This document shows, piece by piece, positions 17,334 to 24,994 of a stretch of 64,000 bases of DNA. The translations under genes and the position numbers were made by a program. The stretch is from Flavihumibacter soli (GTDB lineage Bacteria > Bacteroidota > Bacteroidia > Sphingobacteriales > Sphingobacteriaceae): positions 186,001 through 250,000 of the forward strand of contig NZ_JAAFZB010000092.1 of assembly GCF_010692725.1 (NCBI RefSeq), written 5' to 3'. How positions within the stretch are numbered: position 1 is the first letter of the stretch; each line of letters starts with the position of its first letter. The notes under the pieces are model-generated. The model searched no databases. It was not told the origin of the DNA and was given only the letters and a program-made list of their open reading frames with translations.

Positions 17334-18692
17334 ATGAGCACTTCAAGAAGAAAATTCATTAAGCAATCAGCAATTGCATCCGCAGGCGTATACCTGGGAG
17401 CAATGGGCTTCAGCGCCAAAAGTTACGGCCGGATCATCGGCGCAAATAACCGGGTAAGGGTAGGAGTGGTCGGTTTCTCTGACCGCTTCCGCCATTCTTT
17501 ATTCCCCTGCTTCTTACATCACAATAAAGAACTGAACTTTGATATCGTCGGTGTTTCGGATCTCTGGAACTACCGTCGTGAATTAGGTGTGGCGCACCTG
17601 AAGGAGAAACTTGGTCATGATGTGACCGCCTGCCGAAATAATGAGGAGCTCTATGCCCTCAAAGATCTCGACGCGGTGATCATCAGTACGGCAGACTTTC
17701 AGCATGCACTGCATGCCATAGAGGCCGTTGAGGCTGGTTGTGACGCCTACTGTGAAAAGCCTTTTGCCGAAACAATGAAGGACAACCGAGCAGCCCTCAA
17801 AGCGATTAAGAATTCCGACCGTATTGTACAGATCGGTTCGCAGCGCCGGAGCGGCAGCAATTATAAAGCGGCCGACAGGTTCATCAATGATGGTAAGTTC
17901 GGCGATATAACCATGGTAGAACTTAGCTGGAACATTAACCAGCCGGGACGGTGGCGCAGACCGGAATTGGTAGCCAAACTCAGGGAAGAGGATACCGACT
18001 GGAAGCGCTACCTGATGAACCGCCCTTCCGAACAATGGGATCCGCGTAAGTATCTTGAATACCGTCTGTTCTGGCCTTACTCTTCCGGGATGCCCGGGCA
18101 GTGGATGTCGCACCAGATCGATACCGTGCACTGGTTTACCGGACTGAAGCATCCGCGCAGCGTGGTGTCAAACGGTGGCATCTACCAGTGGAAGGATGGC
18201 CGGAGGAACTGGGATACAACCACGGCAGTCTTTGATTACGGTCCCTCGAACGACCTCAGCAAGGGTTTCCAGGTCGTGTTCACTTCCCGCATGCATAACG
18301 GCGATGAGAACCCGGCGGAGATCTATTACAGCAACGGCGGAGAGCTCAACCTGAACAGCAACATGATCTCCCCTAAAGGTGGTTTGGGAGAAACACATGC
18401 CACGGCGATGGGTATGAAGCCTAACCTGCTGGCGGAATTGAAGATCATAGCAGATGAAGTGAAGGTGGAAACAGCGGCAAACACCGGCGGCGATCCGCTC
18501 ACCTCAGCACACATGCGCAACTGGATGGAATGCGTGCGCAGCCGCAAGGAGCCGAACGCGCCGGTTGAGGCAGGTTACTACCACTCCATAGCGAACATCA
18601 TGACCACGGCTGCGGGTCGCACGGGCCATAAAGCCACCTTCGACGAAGCAAGACAGGAAGTGATGGTAGATGGTAAGGTGTTTAGGTATTAA
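17334..18692 (+). CDS. Tat-exported Gfo/Idh/MocA-family oxidoreductase
   Basis: NAD(P)-dependent sugar oxidoreductase of 452 residues. The N terminus has a twin-arginine signal (SRRKFIKQSAIASAGVYLGA), so it is exported folded with its cofactor. The Rossmann motif is VRVGVVGFSDR and the conserved EKPFAETMKDN motif is at about 142. Later blocks (MPGQWMSHQIDTVHWFTGL, HMRNWMECVRSRKEPNAPVE) match the Bacteroidota secreted group. Together with the DUF1080 gene it forms a plausible oxidise-then-hydrolyse pathway for glycosides. Confidence 0.92.
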   Translation: MSTSRRKFIKQSAIASAGVYLGAMGFSAKSYGRIIGANNRVRVGVVGFSDRFRHSLFPCFLHHNKELNFDIVGVSDLWNYRRELGVAHLKEKLGHDVTACRNNEELYALKDLDAVIISTADFQHALHAIEAVEAGCDAYCEKPFAETMKDNRAALKAIKNSDRIVQIGSQRRSGSNYKAADRFINDGKFGDITMVELSWNINQPGRWRRPELVAKLREEDTDWKRYLMNRPSEQWDPRKYLEYRLFWPYSSGMPGQWMSHQIDTVHWFTGLKHPRSVVSNGGIYQWKDGRRNWDTTTAVFDYGPSNDLSKGFQVVFTSRMHNGDENPAEIYYSNGGELNLNSNMISPKGGLGETHATAMGMKPNLLAELKIIADEVKVETAANTGGDPLTSAHMRNWMECVRSRKEPNAPVEAGYYHSIANIMTTAAGRTGHKATFDEARQEVMVDGKVFRY

Positions 18693-18714
18693 CCACGGGC
18701 TTAAGCCCGCGGTT
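18691..18714. repeat. REP-like palindrome after the oxidoreductase
   Basis: A 24-bp palindrome with the core CGGGCTTAAGCCCG and one mismatched pair, starting within the oxidoreductase stop codon (TAA 18690-18692). It may also serve as a terminator. Confidence 0.6.
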
Positions 18715-18909
18715 AAGGATGACCAGTTACTGATCATTCTGTGGAATGATGCTATCAAAACCAGCCAGTACAGCCTGCAGGCTTACCGTTCGGCAGGTCA
18801 ATTCAGCTGGGAGCCAGCTTTTGATTTTGCTGGAAGTCATGTCTGGGTTGCATTTGTCCGGCAGGACAGAAGCCTACAGAGTGACAGTCAGTACCTGGGA
18901 GTGGTGTAA
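18715..18909 (+). pseudogene. C-terminal remnant of a DUF6266-like protein
   Basis: An open frame downstream of the REP-like palindrome encodes a tail (GSHVWVAFVRQDRSLQSDSQ then YLGVV) typical of the end of DUF6266 family proteins, which are common in sphingobacteria. There is no start region or N-terminal domain, so it is a decayed 3' fragment. The assignment is by eye and needs a profile search. Confidence 0.5.
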
Positions 18910-19032
18910 TAACGAAAGCGAACGGGGTCTCAACCGGTTTTACATAGATAGCAATGTCCTATATGATCATAGGCGCGAAAAGGCTATATTAGATAGGCAT
19001 TCTATCTTGTAAACCCTTTTATCATACTCATT
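18910..19032. other. Upstream region of the acylase gene
   Basis: Contains a short inverted repeat AGATAG-5 nt-CTATCT (18991-19007). No promoter box was found. With the remnant and palindrome this fills the 340-bp gap. Confidence 0.4.
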
Positions 19033-21168
19033 ATGCTAACAGATCTTTGCATAAAGGGCAGGGCAGTCCTTAGCTGCACCTGTTTGTTGCTCCTATTTAT
19101 TTTTGTCACGACCCGGGCTCAAACTCCGGACGGGCAGGTGGCAGAAACCGAGATCCTTTGGGATAACTACGGCGTGCCGCACATATATGCGAAGTCTGCG
19201 GAAGAAATGTATTATTCTTTTGGCTGGTCGCAGATGCACAGTCATGGCAACCTGATCCTGCAGTTGTATGCGCAGTCAAGAGGGCGGGCGGCGGAATACT
19301 TAGGAAAAACCTTTATCGAATCGGATAAACAAATCCGGCTTTTTAAGATACCGGAGCAGGCAGCGAAAAACTATGCCTTGCAGCGGCCAGAATACAAGAG
19401 CTACCTGGATGCATTTGTCAATGGGCTGAATGACTATGCCAAAGCGCATCCTGGTGAAATAGGGGAAGCTTTTCAACGGATTTTACCGGTGAAGGCAACG
19501 GATGTATTGGGGCATGGTACCAGGATCATGGCTTTGGAGTTTTTGGCCGTTAATGATATTGCTGTGAGCAAAAGACTGACCACACCGGGTTCTAATTCTA
19601 TTGCAATTGGTCCGACGAGGTCACAATCAAAGAAAACGATGCTTGTTAGCAATCCCCATTTGCCCTGGGCTGATTTTTTTACATTCTATGAAGCTCACCT
19701 GAATTCGCCCGGTTTCAACGCGTATGGCGTTTCATTGGTTGGCTTTCCCGTATTAAACATCGCCTTCAACGAGAATCTGGGATGGACGCATACAGTTAAT
19801 ACCATTGATGCAAGTGACCGATATGAGCTTATGCTGAGGGATGATGGGTACGAACTCGATGGGAAGACAGAGACTTTTGAAGAAAAAACGGATGAAATTA
19901 AAGTAAGACAGGATGATGGAACGATGCAATCAGAGAATGTCACCTTTAGGTATTCCAGGCATGGCCCGGTTGTAGGACAGATGAACGGAAAGGCTTTTGC
20001 CATTCGGATTGCTGGCCTGGAAAACCCGTTCATGGCTGAACAGTTTCATCAGATGGCAAAGGCAGGAAGTTTTGCTGAATTTGAATCTTCTTTAAAGATG
20101 ATGCAGCTAGCTATGTTTAACGTCGTGTATGCAGATAAGGCCGGGAATATCATGTACCTGTTTAACGGAAATGTACCCGTCAGGGCGGAAGGAGACTGGA
20201 AATTTTGGAACAGCACCGTAAATGGTACTTCCTCCAGGCTGATCTGGAACAAGACACATCCTTATTCGGACCTGCCCAAAGTCTATAATCCAGCCACGGG
20301 CTTTGTACAAAATGCAAATGATCCGCCGTGGACAAGCACTTTTCCCATCGCTCTCGATCCCAAAAATTTTCCGGCATATATGGCACCTCAACGGATGGGT
20401 TTCAGGCCCCAGCGCGCTGTAAATATGTTGAAAGCGGATCAGTCGATTACCTTTGAGGAGCTTGTGAGCTACAAGGTGAATACCGAGATGGAAGCTGCAC
20501 ACCGGTTCCTCGACGATCTGCTTGCTGCGGTTGACCAATATCCGGATAGCCTGTCTTTGAAGGCGGCGGCAGTTCTGAAAGCATGGGACAAGTCGACGAA
20601 TGCAGACAGCAGGGGCGCAATTTTATTTGAACAATGGTTCGGGAAGTTAAACGGGATTAGTGTCGCTAAGCAATGGAGTTTAGCAGAGCCTGTAAGCACG
20701 CCTGATGGACTAAGCAATCCGAAGAGGGCGGTGGAATTACTGGTGCAGGCTTCGCAGGAAGTAATGAAGAAATACGGTTCGCTTGATATACCGTATGGTG
20801 AAATCAACAGGTTCAGGATCGGACATATTGATCTGCCTGGAAACGGAGGAACAGACGACCTGGGTGTTTTCAGAACGATGTATTTCAGGCCGGACACAGA
20901 TCATAAGAACCGGGCTGTCGGAGGCGAAACTTACGTGGCTATAACGGAGTTTGGCAAGAAAGTTAAGGCCAGCGTTCTGCTGAGCTATGGCAACTCATCG
21001 CAGCCGGGAACTAAGCATGCCGGGGACCAGCTTCAGCTATTGTCGGAAAGGAAATTCAGGCAGGCGCTCCTGGAAAAAGAGGAGGTGCTGAAGCACCTGG
21101 AGGAGAAAGAGCTTATCAATATGACTGTCGGGAAAAATAAAGCAGCGCTGCCTGCGTCCGGTCATTGA
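19033..21168 (+). CDS. Penicillin/AHL acylase-family Ntn hydrolase
   Basis: Exported N-terminal nucleophile amidohydrolase, 711 residues, that would cleave an amide-linked acyl chain (acyl-homoserine lactone or a beta-lactam side chain). It has a signal peptide (about 10-29), alpha-chain motifs EILWDNYGVPHIYAKSAEEM and FGWSQMHSHGNLILQLYAQ, and the autocleavage site G-S-N with Ser187 as predicted nucleophile (TTPGSNSIAIGP). The beta chain has SNPHLPWADF, NLGWTHTVN and YSRHGPVVG. This pattern is closest to AHL-acylase-type members, so quorum quenching or lipopeptide turnover is possible. Confidence 0.9.
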   Translation: MLTDLCIKGRAVLSCTCLLLLFIFVTTRAQTPDGQVAETEILWDNYGVPHIYAKSAEEMYYSFGWSQMHSHGNLILQLYAQSRGRAAEYLGKTFIESDKQIRLFKIPEQAAKNYALQRPEYKSYLDAFVNGLNDYAKAHPGEIGEAFQRILPVKATDVLGHGTRIMALEFLAVNDIAVSKRLTTPGSNSIAIGPTRSQSKKTMLVSNPHLPWADFFTFYEAHLNSPGFNAYGVSLVGFPVLNIAFNENLGWTHTVNTIDASDRYELMLRDDGYELDGKTETFEEKTDEIKVRQDDGTMQSENVTFRYSRHGPVVGQMNGKAFAIRIAGLENPFMAEQFHQMAKAGSFAEFESSLKMMQLAMFNVVYADKAGNIMYLFNGNVPVRAEGDWKFWNSTVNGTSSRLIWNKTHPYSDLPKVYNPATGFVQNANDPPWTSTFPIALDPKNFPAYMAPQRMGFRPQRAVNMLKADQSITFEELVSYKVNTEMEAAHRFLDDLLAAVDQYPDSLSLKAAAVLKAWDKSTNADSRGAILFEQWFGKLNGISVAKQWSLAEPVSTPDGLSNPKRAVELLVQASQEVMKKYGSLDIPYGEINRFRIGHIDLPGNGGTDDLGVFRTMYFRPDTDHKNRAVGGETYVAITEFGKKVKASVLLSYGNSSQPGTKHAGDQLQLLSERKFRQALLEKEEVLKHLEEKELINMTVGKNKAALPASGH

Positions 21169-21177
21169 ATTACAAAA

Positions 21178-21546
21178 ATGGAAACTAAAGACGGAAAACA
21201 GGCAGTGTATGCTCCCACGAGAGCTGAATGGCGGGATTGGCTGCAACAAAACAGCCAGTCTGAGAAATCTGTCTGGCTGATCCTGTATCATAAAAAAAGT
21301 AAGGTGCCCTGCGTCAGCATACAGGAAGCTACGGAGGAGGCTCTTTGTTTTGGATGGATCGATAGCCTGGCAAAAAGCAGGGATGCGGAAAGTTACTACC
21401 TGACCTTTACGCCGCGAAACCCCAAAAGCAAATGGAGTAAGCCCAACAGGGAGCGGGCAGAGCGGATGATAGCAGGTGGGCTGATGACCGCACAGGGGCA
21501 GAAACTTATTGACATTGCGAAGGAAACCGGGAGATGGGAATCCTAG
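21178..21546 (+). CDS. YdeI/OmdA-family protein, C-terminally short
   Basis: 122-residue protein with the YdeI core: RAEWRDWLQQNSQSEKSVWL, EEALCFGWIDSLAKSRD and YYLTFTPRNPKSKWSKPNRE. Typical members are about 190 residues and continue with an OmdA-like domain (YxxWIxxAKKxxTRxxRI); this one stops right after GRWES. No continuation was seen in the other frames, so it is either a natural short form or truncated. It starts 9 bp after the acylase gene and is probably cotranscribed. Confidence 0.82.
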   Translation: METKDGKQAVYAPTRAEWRDWLQQNSQSEKSVWLILYHKKSKVPCVSIQEATEEALCFGWIDSLAKSRDAESYYLTFTPRNPKSKWSKPNRERAERMIAGGLMTAQGQKLIDIAKETGRWES

Positions 21547-21596
21547 AAGGTCACTCATATTTTACCACGCTCTAATTTTTCCCTTATCTTAGTAAG

Positions 21597-22073
21597 ATGG
21601 CAGAAAATAGCAGGATCTCATTCCAGTTTATCAGCGAACCCACAGACGTAAATTTTGGCGGCAAGGTTCATGGCGGGATAGTCATGAAATGGATCGACCA
21701 GACGGCTTACACCTGTGCGAGAAGCTGGGCTGAAACTTATTGTGTTACCGTTTACGTCGGCGGGATCCGGTTTTTAAAACCGGTAAGTATCGGTGAGGTC
21801 ATCCAGATCAATGCCTATGTGATCTACACCGGCAATACGAGTATCCACATTGCGGTAGATGTTTATTCCCGGGATATCGGGCAAAAGGAATTTGAGAAGA
21901 AAACCCATTGTGTCATCGTGTTTGTTTCGGTCAATGCGGATGGTAAGCCGATCCCCGTTAAGAAATGGGAACCCGAGACAGAGAAGGAAATGAAGCTTGC
22001 TGAATATGCCCGGAAACTGACCGCATTGAGAGAGCAGATCAGTGAGGAAATGAAGCCATTTTTTGAGGAATAG
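21597..22073 (+). CDS. Acyl-CoA thioesterase, hotdog fold
   Basis: 158-residue cytoplasmic thioesterase of the YciA/BFIT type. The hotdog motif is clear: DVNFGGKVHGGIVMKWIDQT with the catalytic-region acidic residue, then RSWAETYCVTVYVGGIRFLK and HIAVDVYSRD. A charged C-terminal helix follows. The likely reaction is acyl-CoA hydrolysis; chain-length preference cannot be read from the sequence. Confidence 0.92.
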   Translation: MAENSRISFQFISEPTDVNFGGKVHGGIVMKWIDQTAYTCARSWAETYCVTVYVGGIRFLKPVSIGEVIQINAYVIYTGNTSIHIAVDVYSRDIGQKEFEKKTHCVIVFVSVNADGKPIPVKKWEPETEKEMKLAEYARKLTALREQISEEMKPFFEE

Positions 22074-22079
22074 GCTATT

Positions 22080-22170
22080 AGGTATCAGGTAGCAGGTATC
22101 GGGTATCAGGTACTTCAGTTAATTCTTAATTCTTCCACCTTCCCACCTTCCACCTTCCCGCCTTCCTCCT
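22080..22170. repeat. Compound heptad array
   Basis: Starts with RGGTATC units (AGGTATC, AGGTAGC, AGGTATC, GGGTATC) at 22080-22107, then in the same 7-nt register changes to ATTCTTA/ATTCTTC and then to CCACCTT-type units up to 22170, three bases before the stop codon of the convergent gene. Confidence 0.7.
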
Positions 22171-22172
22171 CG

Positions 22173-23021
22173 TTAGTCAAACCAAAAGTACTTCCAGTGC
22201 CTGGCTTCCAATTGATGCACTGCGAAGTAGCCCCGCTGCCTGTCCAGTTCGGAAGGGGATAGTCTGAGCAGGTCCTGGTTGTGACTTGTAAATTGATGTT
22301 CATCGAATTTGTTATACATGACGATTTCCCGGGTACCGGCTTGATAAGACAACTGCTCGAAGTAGAGATTGTAAGCCTTGCCATATGGTTCGTAGTGATA
22401 GCGCTGAATTCCGGTAATGGATGGTTTGTAATCTTCCCACAGCGAATGCAGGGAGGTAGGGTAGTGCCCTGTTCGCTGCCGGTAGGCTTCGATATCCCGG
22501 ATCAGTCCGGCGCTCTGGCGGATCACATAATCCCGGCTGTACTCCGTTGCGGACTCTATATACAATTGCCTGGATAACACTGCGATCAGCGGTATGCAGA
22601 CCAGGTAGACAGGTGTGAAGTTGAAATTGCGAGCTGCAGAATTTTTATTCCTTCTTAATTTGCGAACTGTCCTGAAAATGAAGTACCCTCCACCAAGCAG
22701 GATGCCTATTGCCGGAAAGCGGTTGTTGCTGGCCAGCGCTCCGACCACTGCTGCCAGAACCACTATACCGGATATCACCAGGGCCGCTAAGGCAAAGTGA
22801 TAGCCTTTGATCGAAGTTTTCCCGGCTCTTCGTTTTCTCAGTTCGTAGATCAGCCATGCTAATCCCATTGGGATGAAAAGCAAGCCAGCCAGGCTTACCA
22901 GCTGCGCGATGGTCGAAAGTGTAATGGCTGAGGCGTCATAATCGCCCGGAATAAATGGAAGGAATATACATGCCAGAAGCAGGATGGTTATTAAGGTGAT
23001 GCGAAGGAGGTGTAGAGGCAT
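22173..23021 (-). CDS. Membrane protein of unknown function
   Basis: 282-residue protein. Four hydrophobic segments are visible: about 7-25, 33-60, 78-98 and a weaker one at 139-152; segments are separated by basic loops (YELRKRRAGK, RTVRKLRRNKN). The C-terminal 130 residues are soluble and contain RDIEAYRQRTGHYPTSLHSL, a pattern like the helix-to-sheet turn of type II pseudopilins, and end in HQLEARHWKYFWFD. I do not recognise the family. It faces the GxxExxY element across a 116-bp gap. Confidence 0.7.
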   Translation of the reverse strand: MPLHLLRITLITILLLACIFLPFIPGDYDASAITLSTIAQLVSLAGLLFIPMGLAWLIYELRKRRAGKTSIKGYHFALAALVISGIVVLAAVVGALASNNRFPAIGILLGGGYFIFRTVRKLRRNKNSAARNFNFTPVYLVCIPLIAVLSRQLYIESATEYSRDYVIRQSAGLIRDIEAYRQRTGHYPTSLHSLWEDYKPSITGIQRYHYEPYGKAYNLYFEQLSYQAGTREIVMYNKFDEHQFTSHNQDLLRLSPSELDRQRGYFAVHQLEARHWKYFWFD

Positions 23022-23029
23022 GTGAATGT

Positions 23030-23071
23030 TGTCGGAACTATGATTTATTTGATGATATGATCGCTATGATT
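23030..23071 (+). repeat. GxxExxY-flanking 42-bp repeat, upstream copy
   Basis: A 42-bp sequence containing GGAACTATGATTTATTTGAT aligns with 23528-23569 downstream of the GxxExxY gene in 33 of 42 positions. Both copies have the same orientation. Confidence 0.65.
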
Positions 23072-23137
23072 TTTTACAGCAATAGCACAAGTTAAGAGAA
23101 TGGAAATGTTTTCTTAATTTATAAGATACAAATATCT

Positions 23138-23540
23138 ATGAATATGATCGTAAATGACAAATATCCGCTTTCAGAATTAACCGGGAGGATCATTGGCTGT
23201 GCGATGGAGGTACACAAATATCTGGGTAACGGCTTCCAGGAAGTAATATATCAGCGTGCTAGCTATGGAAATGCAATTGCAGGGACTGAAATTTTTACGG
23301 GAACACGAAATGAAGATAGAATATAAGGGTGAGGATATAGGTACAAGGCGGGTTGATTTTTTTGTAGAGGGTCAGGTAATGGTGGAGCTGAAAGCATTGA
23401 TTCAACTGGAAGATGTACATCTGGCACAGGCAATTAACTATCTGGAAGCTTATGGAATGACTATCGGCTTACTGATCAATTTTGGTAATACAAGCCTGCA
23501 GTTTAAGAGGGTAACGAAAAGAAGAGTGTCTGAACAATGA
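23138..23540 (+). pseudogene. GxxExxY-family protein (PD-(D/E)XK-like), frameshifted
   Basis: Small PDDEXK_3/GxxExxY protein broken by a frameshift. Frame 1 gives LSELTGRIIGCAMEVHKYLG and the signature GFQEVIY (G-x-x-E-x-x-Y); near 23258-23262 the reading must change frame to continue with LAMEMQLQGLKFLREHEMKI, then RRVDFFVEGQVMVELKALIQ (the D...ELK nuclease-like core) and GLLINFG. A loss of 2 bases (or gain of 1) in the run GTGCTAGC explains it. Restored length is about 134 residues, normal for the family. The last codons (VSEQ-stop) lie inside a copy of the flanking repeat. Confidence 0.85.
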
Positions 23541-23668
23541 TCTATTTGATTATTTGAAGACTATGATGGGCTGACGGTCTGATCATAGTTCAAGACAAAA
23601 TCATAGTCCATTATCCAATCAAAATAATCAAAGTTCCAGACAATATTATTCTTCAAAGTTCCAGACAA
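23528..23668. repeat. Inverted copies of the GxxExxY-flanking repeat
   Basis: A direct copy (23528-23569), a partial inverted copy (23582-23598), a full inverted copy (23600-23643) and another partial inverted copy (23654-23668, CAAAGTTCCAGACAA) form an imperfect palindrome of about 115 bp. Confidence 0.65.
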
Positions 23669-23725
23669 CCTTCCAGTTCGTTTCCCGTATTATTGCTCAA
23701 TTTATTAAGCCCTTTTATCTATACT

Positions 23726-24814
23726 ATGCTATCTTCCGGAAAACAAACTATCCTCGCCGCATTGGCCATTTCAAGTCTTTTTGCCGCATCCTGTTCGCCA
23801 GGTAAAAGCAGCAGTGCTTCTATAAAAGACTCTGTTAATACCACAACTGCTGATTCAGTAAAGGCAGTGACCACCGTGGCTCGACTCAAAAACATAAATT
23901 ATATCCCTAATGAACTGGGTAAGGTCATGGTACTGGAGTATCACCTGATCGGTTACCCGGAAGACCGCTGGCGAAGAACACCGGAGAATTTCCGTAAGGA
24001 TCTGCAGATGCTTTATGACAATGATTTTTACCCGGTTTCTGTACTGGATATTGCCTACGGGAACCTGAACGTACCTGCGGGTAAGACGCCCTTTGCGATC
24101 ACGCTGGATGATTCAAGTGCCGGTCAGTTCCGCTATATTGAAAAGAACGGGCAGCTGGTAGTTGATCCGAACTGTGCCTTAGGAATCATGGAGGATTTTA
24201 AGAAGAAGCACAGCGACTTTCCAATCACCGCAACCTTCTACGTGCTGCCGGCCATTAAGCCGACGCTCCGTTTGTTCGCACAGCCGGAGTACAAGAAGCA
24301 GAAACTGGAATGGCTGGTTCAGAACGGTTACGAGATCGGCAGCCATAACTGGTATCATTCCATGCTGAGCAAGTTAAGCGATGCGGGCGTACAGGAGCAC
24401 CTGTCGATGTTCGTGAAAGAGATCCGCGAGTTCCTGCCTGATTATGAAGTGAAGACCATGGCTCTGCCCTTAGGCATGCATGCGAAGAATCGGGCGCTGG
24501 AAGTGAGCGGGGAGTTCGAAGGCACAAAGTATAATCACCAGGCGGTATTGCTGGTGGGTTCTGTAAGCTCTGTATCACCGTATTCTAAAGATTTTAACCG
24601 CTTAGCCATACAGCGGGTTCAGGCAGGAGAACATACCGAGAACCCGGAGACATTCATGAAGAGCCAGATCAAACATAAGACCCGCTTTGTTTCGGATGGT
24701 GATCCGAAGACCATCAGCGCGCCGGAGAAATTAAAGGATCAGCTGAGGCCGGGCCTGGAAAAGAAGTATAACGTGAAGTGGATTAAAGAAGAGGCGGAGC
24801 TGGCGAGGAAGTAG
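23726..24814 (+). CDS. Polysaccharide deacetylase-like lipoprotein
   Basis: 362 residues from ATG 23726, which gives a clean lipoprotein signal (AISSLFAASC, Cys23); a TTG 33 bases earlier is possible but adds nothing. The NodB-like fold is seen in VMVLEYHLIGYPEDRW, FAITLDDSS (motif 1 acidic residues), TATFYVLP, GYEIGSHNWYHSML (His motif H-x-x-x-H) and KTMALPLGMHAK (motif 3). Motif 1 usually reads TFDDG; here it is TLDDSS. It probably acts on a cell-wall or extracellular polysaccharide; substrate unknown. Confidence 0.87.
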   Translation: MLSSGKQTILAALAISSLFAASCSPGKSSSASIKDSVNTTTADSVKAVTTVARLKNINYIPNELGKVMVLEYHLIGYPEDRWRRTPENFRKDLQMLYDNDFYPVSVLDIAYGNLNVPAGKTPFAITLDDSSAGQFRYIEKNGQLVVDPNCALGIMEDFKKKHSDFPITATFYVLPAIKPTLRLFAQPEYKKQKLEWLVQNGYEIGSHNWYHSMLSKLSDAGVQEHLSMFVKEIREFLPDYEVKTMALPLGMHAKNRALEVSGEFEGTKYNHQAVLLVGSVSSVSPYSKDFNRLAIQRVQAGEHTENPETFMKSQIKHKTRFVSDGDPKTISAPEKLKDQLRPGLEKKYNVKWIKEEAELARK

Positions 24815-24819
24815 CTGTC

Positions 24820-24916
24820 GGGTATCAGGTATCAGGTATCGGGTATCGGGTATCGGGTATCAGGTATCAGGTATCGGGTATCAGGTATTAGGTATCGAGT
24901 ATCGGTATCAGGTAAC
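24820..24916. repeat. RGGTATC heptad array
   Basis: About 13 units in a 7-nt register: GGGTATC, AGGTATC and variants (AGGTATT, GAGTATC), with one unit short by a base near 24904. It begins five bases after the deacetylase stop. Confidence 0.85.
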
Positions 24917-24994
24917 GGCTTTTACCTTTCAGTTTACCGTTCGGTAACAAATGATCCGGAACATAGTCTGACCACAGGACCACATCTCTCAACA

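Noticed and set aside
24820-24916. Possible CRISPR array
   Set aside because: Units are 7 nt with no spacers, and there are no cas genes.
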